Shown here in pieces: positions 35,594 through 46,118 of a DNA stretch of 64,000 nt. A program made the translations under genes and the position numbers. Every line of letters starts with the position of its first letter. Position 1 is the stretch's first letter. The notes beneath the pieces are model-generated. The model was not told where the DNA came from. It did not search any database and saw only the letters and a program-made list of their open reading frames with translations. This DNA comes from Parendozoicomonas callyspongiae (GTDB taxonomy: Bacteria; Pseudomonadota; Gammaproteobacteria; Pseudomonadales; Endozoicomonadaceae), in the NCBI RefSeq assembly GCF_023502345.1, contig NZ_JAMFLX010000006.1:124001-188000 (forward strand). Direction: 5' to 3'.

Positions 35594-36387
35594 AAGTCTT
35601 ATCTCTGTTTGCAGCCGCAGCTCTGGCTGTCTCAAGTTTTCAGATGGTTCAGGCCGCTGACCTGACCAGTGCCGATGAAATTGTTAAGCAGGCCAATATC
35701 GCTTCCTACTACGCCGGCAAGGATGGCCGCGCGGAAGCAAGGATGAAAATCATCGATGCCCAGGGGCGTAACCAGCTTCGTCAGTTCACCATTCTTCGTC
35801 GCAGTAGGAAACCCGGTGGTGAACAGGATCTGATGGTGTTCTTTAGTCGCCCAAGTGATGTGCGCAATACCGTGTTCCGGGTTGTGCGCCATCCAGGCGC
35901 TGATGATGATCGCTGGCTCTACCTGCCAGGACTGGATCTGGTAAAACGTATTTCCGCCGGAGACAAACGGACATCTTTCGTTGGTTCAGACTTCTTCTAT
36001 GAGGATGTGTCTGGCCGCAATCCCTCTGAGGATAACCATAAACTGCTGGAAACAGCCGGTGAATACTATGTGCTGGAAAGCAAGCCAGTTGACCCTAAGT
36101 CGGTTGAGTTTGTCAGCTACAAGAGCTGGATCAGCAAGGCCACTCTGTTGCCAATGAAGGTCGAATACACCGACAGCCGAGGCAAGATTTACCGCACCAT
36201 GGAAGTGGTTAAGGTCGATACCATTCAGGGGCATCCTACCGTACTGCAGGCTCAGATCAGTAATCTTGAGCGTGGCAGCAAAACCCTGATGCAGATGCGT
36301 GGTGTGAAATACGATATCGGTCTGCCCCAGGATATTTTCGGCGAACGCAGCCTGCGCAAACCACCACAGCAGTGGTTGAAGAAGTAA
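35590..36387 (+). CDS. LolA-like outer membrane lipoprotein-sorting protein
   Basis: 265 residues with a signal peptide ending near VQAAD. The body is the LolA-like half-barrel domain commonly encoded beside MMPL exporters: EARMKIIDAQGRNQLRQFTI, DLMVFFSRPSDVRNTVF, DDRWLYLPGLDLVKRIS, FVGSDFFYEDVSG. Such proteins are thought to shuttle hydrophobic cargo across the periplasm. Translationally coupled to the exporter (ATGA overlap), so it is probably its periplasmic partner. Confidence 0.83.
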   Translation: MKVLSLFAAAALAVSSFQMVQAADLTSADEIVKQANIASYYAGKDGRAEARMKIIDAQGRNQLRQFTILRRSRKPGGEQDLMVFFSRPSDVRNTVFRVVRHPGADDDRWLYLPGLDLVKRISAGDKRTSFVGSDFFYEDVSGRNPSEDNHKLLETAGEYYVLESKPVDPKSVEFVSYKSWISKATLLPMKVEYTDSRGKIYRTMEVVKVDTIQGHPTVLQAQISNLERGSKTLMQMRGVKYDIGLPQDIFGERSLRKPPQQWLKK

Positions 36388-36397
36388 GGATGTTGTT

Positions 36398-37738
36398 ATG
36401 ACTTCAGCTTCAATTAAGCGAAAGTGGCCCCTTCACCTGGCAATGACCAGCCTTGCTGCATTGATCTCTGTTTCATCTGTCGCCAATGATCAGGTAGCAG
36501 ATGATGAGTGGGACGACTGGGGAGATGAAGAGCGTCTCGACGATGTGGATATGGACAGCTGGGACTCTGATGATGTCAGCACTGTCTCTGGCTTTATCGA
36601 GGCGGGCATTGGACGACGTCTGCAGACAGACTCAGCTATCAAAGAGCGCAATACGCTGAGCGAAGCGCGGGCGAGAATTGAATATCAGTATTTTCATGAT
36701 CTGTTCAGTCTTGAAGCCCTGGGTGATGTTATTTACGACGATGTACTGAATGAAGGTGAGTGGCAGACCCGCAAGCTGGTGGCCCAGTTCAGCCCAACCG
36801 ACAATATTGATATGAAAGTCGGGCGACAGGTGCTGACCTGGGGAACCGGCGACTACCTGTTCCTAAATGATCTGTTCCCCAAGGACTGGCAGGCTTTTTT
36901 CTCCGGGCGTGATGATGAGTATCTCAAAGCGCCATCTGACAGCATTATGGGTAGCTGGTATGGGCCTTTGGTCAGCGTTGATCTGGTTCTCACCCCGAAG
37001 TTCAAACCGGATAACTCGCTGAATGGGGAAAGGTTCTCCTTCTTCTCACCTTTAGCCGGGAAGCAGGTCGCTCCGAATCCTAAGCTGAATCCCGATGAAC
37101 CAACAGGTGCTACATGGTCTGGCCGTTTGGCCACAACACATCAAGGTATTGAATATGCCCTGTATGGTCATATCGGTTACTGGCCTACGCCGGTTGGTAT
37201 AAACAACCAGGGAAAGGCGACTTATCCTGAGCTGGATACCTGGGGAGCAAGCCTGCGCAGCCCTCTGGGGAAAGGATTATTCAATACCGAGATGGCCTGG
37301 TATGACAGCCGGGAGGATCGTTCCGGTAAAGATCCAAAGATTCCCAATTCCCAGCTGCGCTGGCTCGCGGGCTATGAACAGGAAGTGGCAACGAATCTGA
37401 CGGCGGCTGTCCAGTACTATCTGGAGTGGACCCAAGACTACGATGATCTTAAGAAGTATTCATCCAAACCTCAGTATGAGCAGGATGAATACCGTCAGCT
37501 GCTGACCCTGCGCTTTACCAAACTGGCTATGCAGCAGAAGCTGACCTGGTCACTGTTCACCTTCTGGTCACCAACGGATCAGGATGCCTATCTGCGCCCC
37601 AGTGTCAGTTACCGGTTGGATGATAACTGGGAATTTGCCACAGGTGCCAACCTGTTTATGGGTGACGATAAACATACATTCTTCGGGCAGCATGAAGATA
37701 ACAGCAATGCCTGGGCTCGTATTCGGTTTAATTACTAA
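36398..37738 (+). CDS. Predicted outer membrane beta-barrel protein
   Basis: 446 residues. Signal peptide (~1-30), then a strongly acidic Asp/Trp segment (DDEWDDWGDEERLDDVDMDS), then alternating beta strands through to a C-terminal aromatic residue (WARIRFNY), as expected for a barrel inserted by BamA. VGRQVLTWGTGDYLFLNDLF resembles DUF1302-like or export-porin families, but I cannot name it. It follows the LolA-like gene by 10 bp and would complete an inner membrane, periplasm, outer membrane route. Confidence 0.75.
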   Translation: MTSASIKRKWPLHLAMTSLAALISVSSVANDQVADDEWDDWGDEERLDDVDMDSWDSDDVSTVSGFIEAGIGRRLQTDSAIKERNTLSEARARIEYQYFHDLFSLEALGDVIYDDVLNEGEWQTRKLVAQFSPTDNIDMKVGRQVLTWGTGDYLFLNDLFPKDWQAFFSGRDDEYLKAPSDSIMGSWYGPLVSVDLVLTPKFKPDNSLNGERFSFFSPLAGKQVAPNPKLNPDEPTGATWSGRLATTHQGIEYALYGHIGYWPTPVGINNQGKATYPELDTWGASLRSPLGKGLFNTEMAWYDSREDRSGKDPKIPNSQLRWLAGYEQEVATNLTAAVQYYLEWTQDYDDLKKYSSKPQYEQDEYRQLLTLRFTKLAMQQKLTWSLFTFWSPTDQDAYLRPSVSYRLDDNWEFATGANLFMGDDKHTFFGQHEDNSNAWARIRFNY

Positions 37739-37754
37739 CAAACAGCCATGAGCT

Positions 37755-37798
37755 GGAAATGTCCGCCCCAAAATATGAAAAAAATGAGGGGCATTTCC
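37755..37798. repeat. Interrupted inverted repeat before DUF2892 gene
   Basis: GGAAATG and CCCC (37755-37761, 37766-37769) pair with GGGG and CATTTCC (37788-37798). It could attenuate transcription between the barrel gene and the small membrane gene. Confidence 0.4.
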
Positions 37799-37833
37799 AT
37801 GATAAAAAGCAAAATCAAAATGGAGTGATCATT

Positions 37834-38052
37834 ATGACAGTTGAAAGAGCGGTATTTTGTTTTGCCGGGGTTATGGTGCTGCTTTCAGTGGCTCTGACAC
37901 AATTTGTTCACCCCGGCTTTATGTGGTTTACAGTCTTTGTAGGTGCCAACCTGTTCCAGTTCTCCTTCAGCGGATTCTGCCCGGCAGCGATGGTGTTTAA
38001 AAAGCTGGGTCTGAAAGCTGAGAAAGAAACAGGTGCCGTTTCTGTAACCTGA
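37834..38052 (+). CDS. DUF2892 (YgaP-like) inner membrane protein
   Basis: 72 residues from ATG 37834, which has GGAG eight bases upstream. Two hydrophobic hairpin helices (VFCFAGVMVLLSVALTQF; FTVFVGANLFQFSFSGF) around the conserved FCPA, then a charged tail. DUF2892 is the membrane domain found alone or fused to rhodanese in YgaP, a protein of sulfur metabolism controlled by the BigR-like YgaV in E. coli. This supports a sulfur-related role for the whole cluster. Confidence 0.83.
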   Translation: MTVERAVFCFAGVMVLLSVALTQFVHPGFMWFTVFVGANLFQFSFSGFCPAAMVFKKLGLKAEKETGAVSVT

Positions 38053-38070
38053 TGATTTCAAACATCTGTG

Positions 38071-38094
38071 AAACCCCGGGCTGCCGGGGTTTTT
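38071..38094 (+). terminator. Rho-independent terminator after DUF2892 gene
   Basis: Perfect 9-bp stem AAACCCCGG / CCGGGGTTT with loop GCTG and a T-run. It closes the exporter operon. Confidence 0.9.
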
Positions 38095-38176
38095 CGTTTC
38101 TGAAATAGTGATCCGGGATTATTGCAGTGTATGATTACACGGTTGTTTAATCAGGCAGCCCTGGCAGGGAATAGTC

Positions 38177-39427
38177 ATGCGAATACTGCACACATCGGAC
38201 TGGCATCTGGGTCAGCACTTTATGGGAAAGACCCGGGAAGACGAGCATCGTCTTTTTATCAACTGGCTGCTGAAAACCATTGAGCAGGAAACGGTTGATG
38301 CTGTTGTCATTGCTGGTGATATTTTTGATACCGGCGTACCTCCCAGTTATGCCCGTAAGCTCTATAACCAGTTTATTGTAGGGTTACAGTCAGCCGGTTG
38401 TCAGCAACTGGTGGTTATCGGCGGCAATCATGACTCGGTTGCAACTCTTCATGAATCCCGTTCCCTATTGGAGTACCTGAATACCACAGTTGTTGGTGCT
38501 GCTTCCGATAATCCGGAAAGCCAGGTGGTGGTTTTGAATAACCGCAAAGGTAAACCGGGTGCTGTTCTCTGTGCTGTGCCGTTTATCCGTCCTCGCGATG
38601 TGGTGACCAGCCAGTCTGGTGAATCCGGTGATGACAAACAGAAAGCACTGCTGTCCGCTATGACGGAACACTATCAGGCCATCTACACCCATGCCCGAAA
38701 CAAGGCACAGGAGCTGGGGCACTGGCACGCACTGCCAGTGATTGCGACCGGGCACCTGACGACTGTTGGAGGCAAGGTTTCGGAATCCGTCCGGGAGATT
38801 TATATCGGAACGCTGTCTGCATTCCCTGTCTCGGCTTTTCCTCCTGCTGACTATATTGCTCTTGGTCATCTGCACCGTGGTCAGCTGGTGGCAGGCAACA
38901 ATCATATTCGTTATTCCGGTTCACCCATTCCTCTGAGCTTTGATGAAGCCGGATCAAGTAAGCAGGTGTTGCTGGCTGATTTTGATAAAGGCCGGTTGCA
39001 GGAAGTGACTCCGGTTGATGCTCCTCTGTTCCGGCCACTGGCTTCGATAAAGAGTTCTCTGGATGATCTTGGCGAAAAGCTGGAGCAGTTCCTTGGCGAG
39101 CAAAGTGATTGCAGCCTGACGCCCTGGGTTGAGATTGTTGTCGAAGGAGATGATTATCTGAGTGATTTGCAGAGCAGAATTCAGGATGTTGCAGACACAT
39201 TGGCCCTGGAGGTGCTTCGTGTTCGCCGCAAGCGACAGGCATCAGCTACAGGGCTTGCAGTAGAAGAGCGTGAAACGCTGGCCGAACTCAAGGTTAATGA
39301 CGTGTTTATCCGTCGCCTGGCTGGGGAAGAGTTTGATGATATCCGCAATGAAAAGCTGGTTTCTGCTTTTGAGAAACTAGTTGCTGAAATTGAAGAAGAG
39401 CAGGTTGCTGAAGGAGTAGTGCAATGA
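38177..39427 (+). CDS. sbcD: Exonuclease subunit SbcD (Mre11-like)
   Basis: 416 residues. All phosphodiesterase motifs are visible: [22 protein letters not shown], and GHLHRGQ with TGHLT before it. With SbcC it forms an ATP-dependent nuclease that cuts DNA hairpins and protein-blocked ends. The stop overlaps the sbcC start by 4 bp. Confidence 0.95.
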   Translation: MRILHTSDWHLGQHFMGKTREDEHRLFINWLLKTIEQETVDAVVIAGDIFDTGVPPSYARKLYNQFIVGLQSAGCQQLVVIGGNHDSVATLHESRSLLEYLNTTVVGAASDNPESQVVVLNNRKGKPGAVLCAVPFIRPRDVVTSQSGESGDDKQKALLSAMTEHYQAIYTHARNKAQELGHWHALPVIATGHLTTVGGKVSESVREIYIGTLSAFPVSAFPPADYIALGHLHRGQLVAGNNHIRYSGSPIPLSFDEAGSSKQVLLADFDKGRLQEVTPVDAPLFRPLASIKSSLDDLGEKLEQFLGEQSDCSLTPWVEIVVEGDDYLSDLQSRIQDVADTLALEVLRVRRKRQASATGLAVEERETLAELKVNDVFIRRLAGEEFDDIRNEKLVSAFEKLVAEIEEEQVAEGVVQ

Positions 39428-42400
39428 AAATTCTAAGCCTGCGGCTGAAAAATATTAACTCCCTGAAAGGGGAGTGGAAGATAGATTTTACCGATCCGCA
39501 GTTTACCGATAACGGACTCTTTGCCATTACCGGCCCGACTGGTGCGGGGAAAACCACGCTTCTTGATGCGATCTGTCTTGCTCTCTATCACCAGACGCCG
39601 CGTTTACATGTTTCTGCTTCCGAAAATGAGCTGATGACCCGCCATACAGCAGAGTCACTGGCTGAGGTGGAGTTTGAAGTGAAAGGCGATTGCTATCGCG
39701 CTTTCTGGTCACAGCGCCGCGCCCGTAACAGTATCGATGGCAAGCTGCAGGCTCCTCAGGTAGAACTGGCCAGGGCTGACGGTGAGATTATCACCAACCG
39801 GATTAACGACAAGTTAAAGCTGATCAGCAAGATCACCGGTCTGGACTTTGAGCGTTTTACCAAATCCATGCTTCTGGCCCAGGGAGGCTTTGCAGCTTTT
39901 CTGGAAGCCAGTGCCAATGAACGTGCCGAGTTGCTGGAAGAACTGACCGGTACGGAAATTTACGGTGAGATTTCCCGTCGTGTTTTTGCCCGAATGCGGG
40001 AAGAAGAGAGCCATCTGAAAGTTCTGAAAGCCCGGGTAGAGGGTGTTGATTTGCTGACTCCAGAGCGCATGGCTGAGCTGGAGGCTGAACAGGCAGGCCT
40101 GGAAGAACAGCAGCGCATGGGTAAGTCAGAGCAAAAAACGCTGGCAGAACAAAAGCTCTGGCTCGAAAAACTGGCAACTGTTCAACAGGACATCACCGCC
40201 AGCGAGCAAAAGTATAAACAGGCTGTCGCAGAACAGCATAAACGGGCTGATGATCTGAAGGCACTGAAAGATGCCATGCCGGCGCTTGAAATCAAGTCAG
40301 TCTATGAAAGCTGGCAGGATCTGATGAAAACCTGCCAGCAAAGAGAGAAAACCCTCGCCGGTTATCGCAAAGAGCAGGTTCAGAATGAAACTGTTTTGAA
40401 AACCATTGATAGTCAGGTTGCTGAAGCAGGGAAACAACGGGATGAGGCTTTATTAAAGCAGCGGGAAACTGAGAGCCTGATCACCAGCAAGATTATTCCT
40501 CTTGATGAAAAAATCAATCACCAGAAAGAACAGCTATCTGTTAGTGAGGGTGAGAGTAAAGGTCTGGTTCATGAGCTGGCTCAACGTGAGACTGGTTATA
40601 AAAGCCTGCAGAAACAACAGAAACTGAGTCTGCAAAGTCTTGAGCAGATCAACAGCTTTCTTACCGAGCATGCGGCTTATCAGTCATTGGGAGAATTGCT
40701 GCCGGCCTGGAAACTGCAGCTTGATAGTCGTGAAGTACTGTTTAACCGAATTCTGGAACTTCAGCAGCAGGATGAAGAGCTGCAAAAGCAGCGGGGAACT
40801 TTTCAGGCAGAAATCGGTAAGTCCCAGACAGCCCTCCAGACCAGCAAGCAGTCTTATGCACAGCTTGAGAAAGAGCTGAATGAACTCAACCAGAAACGCC
40901 AGCTGACACTGGCTGAACGGGAAGAAGATCATTGGCGACAGCGTCTGGAAAAATTCCAGCAGCAACAGCCTCTGGTTCAGACGCTACATCATTTGCAGGA
41001 GCAGAACCGACAGGATGGCCTTGCTTATTCCCAGGCTCGCAAGGTTTTGGCTGATCACAAGGTTCAACTGGAGCAAAGGCAGCAGGAGCTGCAGACGTTC
41101 CGGGAACAGTACAAAAGAGAGCGCCAGCAAAAGCGTGATCTGGAAGTGATTCTGGAACAGGAAAAGACCATTGCCAGTTTGAGTGAGCACCGTCAGAACC
41201 TGCAACCCAATCAACCCTGTCCATTGTGTGGTTCCCTGGAGCATCCGGCTGTTGAGCAGTATGTGCAGGTCAACCAGTCACAAACACAGCAGCGCCTGGA
41301 TACCCAGACTCTAAAAGTTGAAGAGATGGAAGTCGCTGGTCGGGCTATGGGCGAGGACGTTACTCGCCTGAAAACGCTGATTGACGCCACAGATAAGCAA
41401 TTATCAGAGGTGGGCAATAAGCTGGAAGCCTGCCTGAAAGAGTGGAATAACACCTGCCAGAATCTGGGCATCAATCTGGATCTGAATAATCCTGAAGATA
41501 CCTCCCTGAGAATCGCCAACCGTCAGGAAAAAGGGGACAGGCTCAAGGCACTTATTCAACGCCTGGATGCATTAAACAAGGATATTCAGCTGCACCAGCA
41601 CAAGCTTTCTGAAGCCAGGTCGCAGTCAGAAGCGGCCTTACATAAATTTGAGATGGCAACTGCCCAGCAGAAAGAGCTGGATAGCAAGCAGAAGGAACTG
41701 AAAACACAGCGGGATGTCGCCAATACAGAGCTTTCAAAGCATGAGAACACACTGACCTCAGCCTTTGAACCACTGGGGTTTGAACTGCCAGCGACTGGCA
41801 GCAGCCAACAGTGGATGGAACAGAAGAAACAACTGTGGAGCCAGTGGCAGAGTCAGCAGAAACAGAAAGAAGAAAACCAGCAGAAACTTGATGTTCTGAA
41901 TCAGGATATGGCGCTGGTGCAGAAAGATATTGAACAACTGGTGAAGCAGAAGCTGGCAGCTGAAAAGAGTCAGGAGCAGCAGAGAGAAACTCTCGAGACT
42001 GTTATCAAGGAACGTCAGGCGCTGTTTGGTGACAGGAGTACAGCTGATGAGAGAGCACAGCTGCTTGAAGCGGTGAACCTTGCTGAGCAGGCCTACAAAG
42101 AAGTTGTTGCCCGAAAAGATGAGCTGAATGGTAAAGCGAATGAACTGAACGGTTCTATACAACAGTTAACCAAAACTCTGTCAGAGCTGGAGCAGAAACA
42201 GGTTCAGGCCGAAGGCGCATGGGAGAACGCTTTATCATCAAGTCCTTTCGCTTCCTTTGATGATTTCGAGAAAGCTCTAATGCCTTCAGAACAGCGTCAG
42301 GAGCTGGAGCAGTTAAAGCTTCGTCTGGATCAGGAACTGGCCAGTAACCGTGCCCTGCTGGAAAAAGCACGTCAAACCCAGACGCAGCTCAGGGAAGAAC

Positions 42401-43119
42401 CTTTAACAGACAGTTCGCTGGATGACATTCAAAAAGCTTTCACTGAGATTGAAGAAAGTTTGAACCTTGTCGCCCAGCGCAAGGGTGAAATCTTTAATGC
42501 CCTCAAGAGTGATCGGGATAAGCGGATCAGCCAGAAGCAGCTGCTGGAGGAAATTGAAACCCAGAGTCAGATACTGGAAGTCTGGGATCATCTTAATAGC
42601 TTGATTGGTTCAGCCAAGGGAGACAAATTCCGTAAATATGCCCAGGGGCTGACACTGGACCACCTTGTCTATCTGGCCAACCGTCAGCTGGAACGGCTGC
42701 ATGGCCGGTACCAGTTACACCGCAAAGGCAATGAAGAGTTGAGTCTGGAGGTGCTGGATACCTGGCAGGGTGATACCGCCCGGGATACTAAAACATTGTC
42801 CGGTGGTGAAAGCTTCCTGGTCAGTCTGGCACTGGCACTGGCGCTGTCTGACCTGGTCAGCCACAAGACCCGGATTGATTCACTGTTTCTGGATGAAGGG
42901 TTCGGTACTCTGGATGCTGAAACACTGGAAACGGCTCTGGATGCTCTCGACAGCCTAAATGCCAGCGGCAAGATGGTGGGCGTGATATCTCACGTGGAAG
43001 CTCTGAAAGAGCGAATCCCTGTACAGATAGAAGTCAGCAAGGAACAGGGGCTGGGTTATAGCCGTCTGGCTTCCTGCTACCGCTTTAAAGAACAGGCTGA
43101 GGTGCCTGCGGAAGCGTGA
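39424..43119 (+). CDS. sbcC: Exonuclease subunit SbcC (Rad50-like)
   Basis: 1231 residues. Walker [13 protein letters not shown] near residue 40, two long coiled-coil arms around a zinc hook (CPLC at about residue 599), ABC signature [19 protein letters not shown] near 1120 and Walker [13 protein letters not shown]. It is the SMC-like ATPase of the SbcCD nuclease. The length is slightly above that of E. coli SbcC (1048), mainly in the coils. Confidence 0.95.
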   Translation: MKILSLRLKNINSLKGEWKIDFTDPQFTDNGLFAITGPTGAGKTTLLDAICLALYHQTPRLHVSASENELMTRHTAESLAEVEFEVKGDCYRAFWSQRRARNSIDGKLQAPQVELARADGEIITNRINDKLKLISKITGLDFERFTKSMLLAQGGFAAFLEASANERAELLEELTGTEIYGEISRRVFARMREEESHLKVLKARVEGVDLLTPERMAELEAEQAGLEEQQRMGKSEQKTLAEQKLWLEKLATVQQDITASEQKYKQAVAEQHKRADDLKALKDAMPALEIKSVYESWQDLMKTCQQREKTLAGYRKEQVQNETVLKTIDSQVAEAGKQRDEALLKQRETESLITSKIIPLDEKINHQKEQLSVSEGESKGLVHELAQRETGYKSLQKQQKLSLQSLEQINSFLTEHAAYQSLGELLPAWKLQLDSREVLFNRILELQQQDEELQKQRGTFQAEIGKSQTALQTSKQSYAQLEKELNELNQKRQLTLAEREEDHWRQRLEKFQQQQPLVQTLHHLQEQNRQDGLAYSQARKVLADHKVQLEQRQQELQTFREQYKRERQQKRDLEVILEQEKTIASLSEHRQNLQPNQPCPLCGSLEHPAVEQYVQVNQSQTQQRLDTQTLKVEEMEVAGRAMGEDVTRLKTLIDATDKQLSEVGNKLEACLKEWNNTCQNLGINLDLNNPEDTSLRIANRQEKGDRLKALIQRLDALNKDIQLHQHKLSEARSQSEAALHKFEMATAQQKELDSKQKELKTQRDVANTELSKHENTLTSAFEPLGFELPATGSSQQWMEQKKQLWSQWQSQQKQKEENQQKLDVLNQDMALVQKDIEQLVKQKLAAEKSQEQQRETLETVIKERQALFGDRSTADERAQLLEAVNLAEQAYKEVVARKDELNGKANELNGSIQQLTKTLSELEQKQVQAEGAWENALSSSPFASFDDFEKALMPSEQRQELEQLKLRLDQELASNRALLEKARQTQTQLREEPLTDSSLDDIQKAFTEIEESLNLVAQRKGEIFNALKSDRDKRISQKQLLEEIETQSQILEVWDHLNSLIGSAKGDKFRKYAQGLTLDHLVYLANRQLERLHGRYQLHRKGNEELSLEVLDTWQGDTARDTKTLSGGESFLVSLALALALSDLVSHKTRIDSLFLDEGFGTLDAETLETALDALDSLNASGKMVGVISHVEALKERIPVQIEVSKEQGLGYSRLASCYRFKEQAEVPAEA

Positions 43120-43243
43120 CCGCAACAGCCGGAGGGTTGCCTTGTTGCAGTAACTCTCCGGTGTCGATTTCTGAAAACCCGGCCAAAAGGCAGAGCAGTA
43201 GAACCGTAATAAGGTTGATCCCGATACGTTTTAGCAGTGTCAT
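43085..43243 (-). CDS. Possible 52-residue membrane peptide
   Basis: On the minus strand, ATG at 43243 opens a 52-codon frame: [20 protein letters not shown], then a short polar part with Pro/Gln/Val. A basic N-terminus followed by a hydrophobic stretch is typical of a signal anchor. It overlaps the last 35 bp of sbcC. No good ribosome site is visible, so it may not be translated. Confidence 0.3.
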   Translation of the reverse strand: MTLLKRIGINLITVLLLCLLAGFSEIDTGELLQQGNPPAVAVTLPQAPQPVL

Positions 43244-43268
43244 CGTCAGGGTCGGCCTAATAGTGAAA

Positions 43269-43306
43269 TCAGGGTGAGTCCATGATTAGCTATGGACACA
43301 CCCTGA
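43269..43306. repeat. 15-bp hairpin in the sbcC-mtnD gap
   Basis: TCAGGGTGAGTCCAT, loop GATTAGCT, ATGGACACACCCTGA; one mismatch. There is no T-run, so it may be a REP-like element or protein-binding site. The remainder of the 520-bp gap to the next gene holds only a small CCGGCA / TGCCGG hairpin (43733-43746); I see no gene in it. Confidence 0.5.
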
Positions 43307-43766
43307 AATATGCCATGGCACGCTCAGTGACTGAATACGTCTTAGTCATCACAAAGAAAGCATTTTCCAATAGAATCTGTAGTAACCCTCTTAGGATGGC
43401 TAGGGGAATCTATAGAAAGGCTAGTGGTTTGTAACTAGGTATTTTCATCCTGGGTAAATATCTTTACAATGCACCCAAGTTCAGAATCCGAGCACAAGAA
43501 AGGGTTGTACGTAGTTTTTGGTGATGTGTTGTATCTATTTTCGCTTATAGCTGTTTTGAAGCGATAACACTCCCAGAAGACGGTTTCAGACTGCTCCTGT
43601 CTATTACACCTCTTGTTTGATAAACACGAACTACGCTACATCCTCATCATGCTTGTTGAGGTGGGTTGGTGGTTTGCTTTCTTGTGCGAGGAACTCCTGA
43701 AACTGAGAGGGACAGTTGTACGCCAATCGCCGGCAACTGCCGGATAGAAGTATAAGGACTGGCACT

Positions 43767-44315
43767 ATGAGTGAACTGAAAATCTACAGTGAATCCGGAG
43801 GGATGAACCCACTTCGGCATTACACTGTATACAGCCAGATTCGTGATGCTTTACACGATATTGGGGTTAGGTTTGAGCGCTGGGAAACCAGGGCGGAGAA
43901 ACTGTTACCGGGAGTTGATGAAGAAGTTGTTCTGGATTTATACCGGGATCAGATGGAAAAACTGATGGCTGAAGAAGGCTATAAAGCCTTTGATGCGATC
44001 AGTGTTGGCCCTGATCACCCTGACAAGGAGGCATTACGCAAGCAGTTTCTGCGGGAGCACACTCACCCGGATGAAGAGGTGCGGTTCTTTGTAGAAGGCA
44101 GGGGACTGTTTACTCTCCATCATAACAACCTGGTTTACGACGTTTTATGTGAAGCCGGGGATGTTCTGATAATTCCGCCCGGTGCCCGACACTGGTTTGA
44201 TATGGGGAATAACCCAGAAGTTATCACCATCCGTTTGTTTAATAACCCTGATGGCTGGGTTGCCCACTATACCGGTTCACCTATCGCTGATCATTTCAGC
44301 CGTTTTGTAAACTAA
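43767..44315 (+). CDS. mtnD: Acireductone dioxygenase
   Basis: 182 residues from ATG 43767 with AAGGA upstream; the frame is open from 43716 but the shorter start gives the family length. Cupin fold with the metal ligands His98, His100, Glu104 (HTHPDEE) and His142 (GARHWF), matching Klebsiella ARD. It oxidises acireductone in methionine salvage, giving the keto-acid precursor of methionine when iron is bound. No other methionine salvage genes are adjacent. Confidence 0.92.
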   Translation: MSELKIYSESGGMNPLRHYTVYSQIRDALHDIGVRFERWETRAEKLLPGVDEEVVLDLYRDQMEKLMAEEGYKAFDAISVGPDHPDKEALRKQFLREHTHPDEEVRFFVEGRGLFTLHHNNLVYDVLCEAGDVLIIPPGARHWFDMGNNPEVITIRLFNNPDGWVAHYTGSPIADHFSRFVN

Positions 44316-44331
44316 TAACATCTTAAGAATA

Positions 44332-44385
44332 AACTCCTATGTAAAAAAGTGCTTCAGTCTTTGCAGAGACTTTTGCATAGGAGTT
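44332..44385. repeat. Long imperfect hairpin between mtnD and the RetSat-like gene
   Basis: AACTCCTATGTAAAAAAGT (44332-44350) pairs with ACTTTTGCATAGGAGTT (44369-44385): ten perfect outer pairs, one mismatch, then an A/T stem with a 2-base bulge. The loop is 18 bases. No T-run and no flanking duplication. It ends 47 bp before the next start codon. Confidence 0.5.
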
Positions 44386-44432
44386 ACCATGCACTATGTT
44401 CTCCAAATAATAATGATAAAAGGAAACAGTTC

Positions 44433-46118
44433 ATGGGTAATGTTCGTACCGGTAGACGTTATCGGCCGGGTCGCGCAGAAGAATTCTATGATGTGATTGT
44501 TATCGGTTCCGGTGTAGGCGGGCTTACGACGGCGGCCTTGCTTTCTTTGCTGGGCAAGAAAGTCTGTGTTCTTGAACAGCACTATACAGCCGGTGGCTAC
44601 ACCCATGTCTACGAGCGCAATGGGTTTGAATGGGATGTCGGCGTTCACTATATAGGCGAGGTTCACAATCCTCGTTCTACTCTTCGCCGTGTATTTGATG
44701 TTATCAGCCAGGGCCGCATGCAGTGGGCTGAAATGGCTCCTGTCTATGATCGAATTTTTTTGGGCGATCATGTTTATGACTTTAAGGCTGGCCGGGATAA
44801 CTTTATCCAGGGGTTACAGGAGAGATTCCCTGAAGAGTCGGATGCCATTACCCGCTATGTTGATCTGATCAGAACCATGAGCCGAATGGCTCCAAGGTTT
44901 TTTGCGGGGCAGGCCATGCCTCCAACCTTGTCTCGACTCTATAACCTGGTACGGCCGCTTCTTGTTCCTAAGGAGTTTTTCAAAACAACAAGAGAGGTTT
45001 TGGAAGGTCTGACTTCAAACCAGGAACTGATATCTGTTCTGACCGGCCAGTGGGGAGATTATGGTCTTCCCCCCAAAGAAAGTGCTTTTCTTATGCATGC
45101 CATGGTTGCCAAGCACTATCTGGCCGGAGGCGCCTATCCGGTTGGCGGTTCATCCTCCATAGCCCGTTCCATTATTCCAACGATTCAGTCTTCCGGCGGG
45201 GAAGTGTTCACCTATGCCGATGTTGAACGGATTCTGGTTGAGAATAACCGGGCAACCGGAGTACAGATGAAAGATGGCAGCAAGCTGTATGCAAACCAGA
45301 TTGTCAGTAATGCCGGTGTTCTACCGACTGTAAATCGTCTGATTCCGGAATCGCTGCGTGAGATTTTTGGTATGGATCAGTGGATGACGAAGGTAGAACA
45401 TTCCAGTGCCCATCTGTGTCTTTATGCCGGTTTTGATGGCACCAGTGAGGAGCTTGGGCTTGATACGACGAATCTTTGGATTTATCCAGATGGTCAGCAT
45501 GAAGCCAATGTAACCAACTTCTTAAATGATCCTGATCAGCCATTCCCGCTGGTTTATATTTCATTCCCATCGGCCAAAGATCCGGACTGGGAAAACAGGT
45601 ATCCGGGTAAGTCGACGGTGGAAGTCGTTACTGTTGCCAATAAAGAGTGGTTTGAACGGTGGCAGGATACAACCTGGGGCCAGAGGGGAGAGGATTACGA
45701 GGCATTCAAGGAGCAGTTTGCCAATCGCATGCTAGACATTCTGTTCCAGCACCGGCCACAGCTGAAAGATCGCCTTGTTTTCCATGAACTGTCCAGCCCG
45801 TTGTCCACCCAGTGGTTCCAGAAGAATGAACAGGGTGAGATTTATGGTGTGGAGCATTACGTCAATCGTTTTCGCAAACCTTTCCTGCATCCGGTCACTC
45901 CAATTAACGGGCTTTATATGACCGGTGCCGATGTTATGACGGCCGGTGTTGGTGGAGCGGTTATGGGCGGTGTGATGGCCACGTCAGCCATGCTGGGGCT
46001 GAAAGGGAAACAGGTTCTGAACCTTTTGAAAACCTATCAGGTGCCGAATCCTGAGCTCGGCGCTGATATCAGTGAGTCAGCCAAAAGTCGTGAGAAGAAG
46101 ACTGAGGCTGTAACCTAA
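44433..46118 (+). CDS. RetSat/CrtI-family FAD-dependent oxidoreductase
   Basis: 561 residues from ATG 44433 (AGGAAAC upstream). N-terminal Rossmann motif VIVIGSGVGGLTTAALLSLL, then LEQHYTAGGYTHVYERNGFE and WDVGVHYIGEV, which are characteristic of all-trans-retinol saturase-like and carotenoid isomerase-like proteins. The C-terminal FAD contact GLYMTGADVMTAGVGGAVMG is conserved. It reduces or isomerises a polyene or related lipid; the natural substrate in bacteria of this group is unclear. Confidence 0.85.
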   Translation: MGNVRTGRRYRPGRAEEFYDVIVIGSGVGGLTTAALLSLLGKKVCVLEQHYTAGGYTHVYERNGFEWDVGVHYIGEVHNPRSTLRRVFDVISQGRMQWAEMAPVYDRIFLGDHVYDFKAGRDNFIQGLQERFPEESDAITRYVDLIRTMSRMAPRFFAGQAMPPTLSRLYNLVRPLLVPKEFFKTTREVLEGLTSNQELISVLTGQWGDYGLPPKESAFLMHAMVAKHYLAGGAYPVGGSSSIARSIIPTIQSSGGEVFTYADVERILVENNRATGVQMKDGSKLYANQIVSNAGVLPTVNRLIPESLREIFGMDQWMTKVEHSSAHLCLYAGFDGTSEELGLDTTNLWIYPDGQHEANVTNFLNDPDQPFPLVYISFPSAKDPDWENRYPGKSTVEVVTVANKEWFERWQDTTWGQRGEDYEAFKEQFANRMLDILFQHRPQLKDRLVFHELSSPLSTQWFQKNEQGEIYGVEHYVNRFRKPFLHPVTPINGLYMTGADVMTAGVGGAVMGGVMATSAMLGLKGKQVLNLLKTYQVPNPELGADISESAKSREKKTEAVT

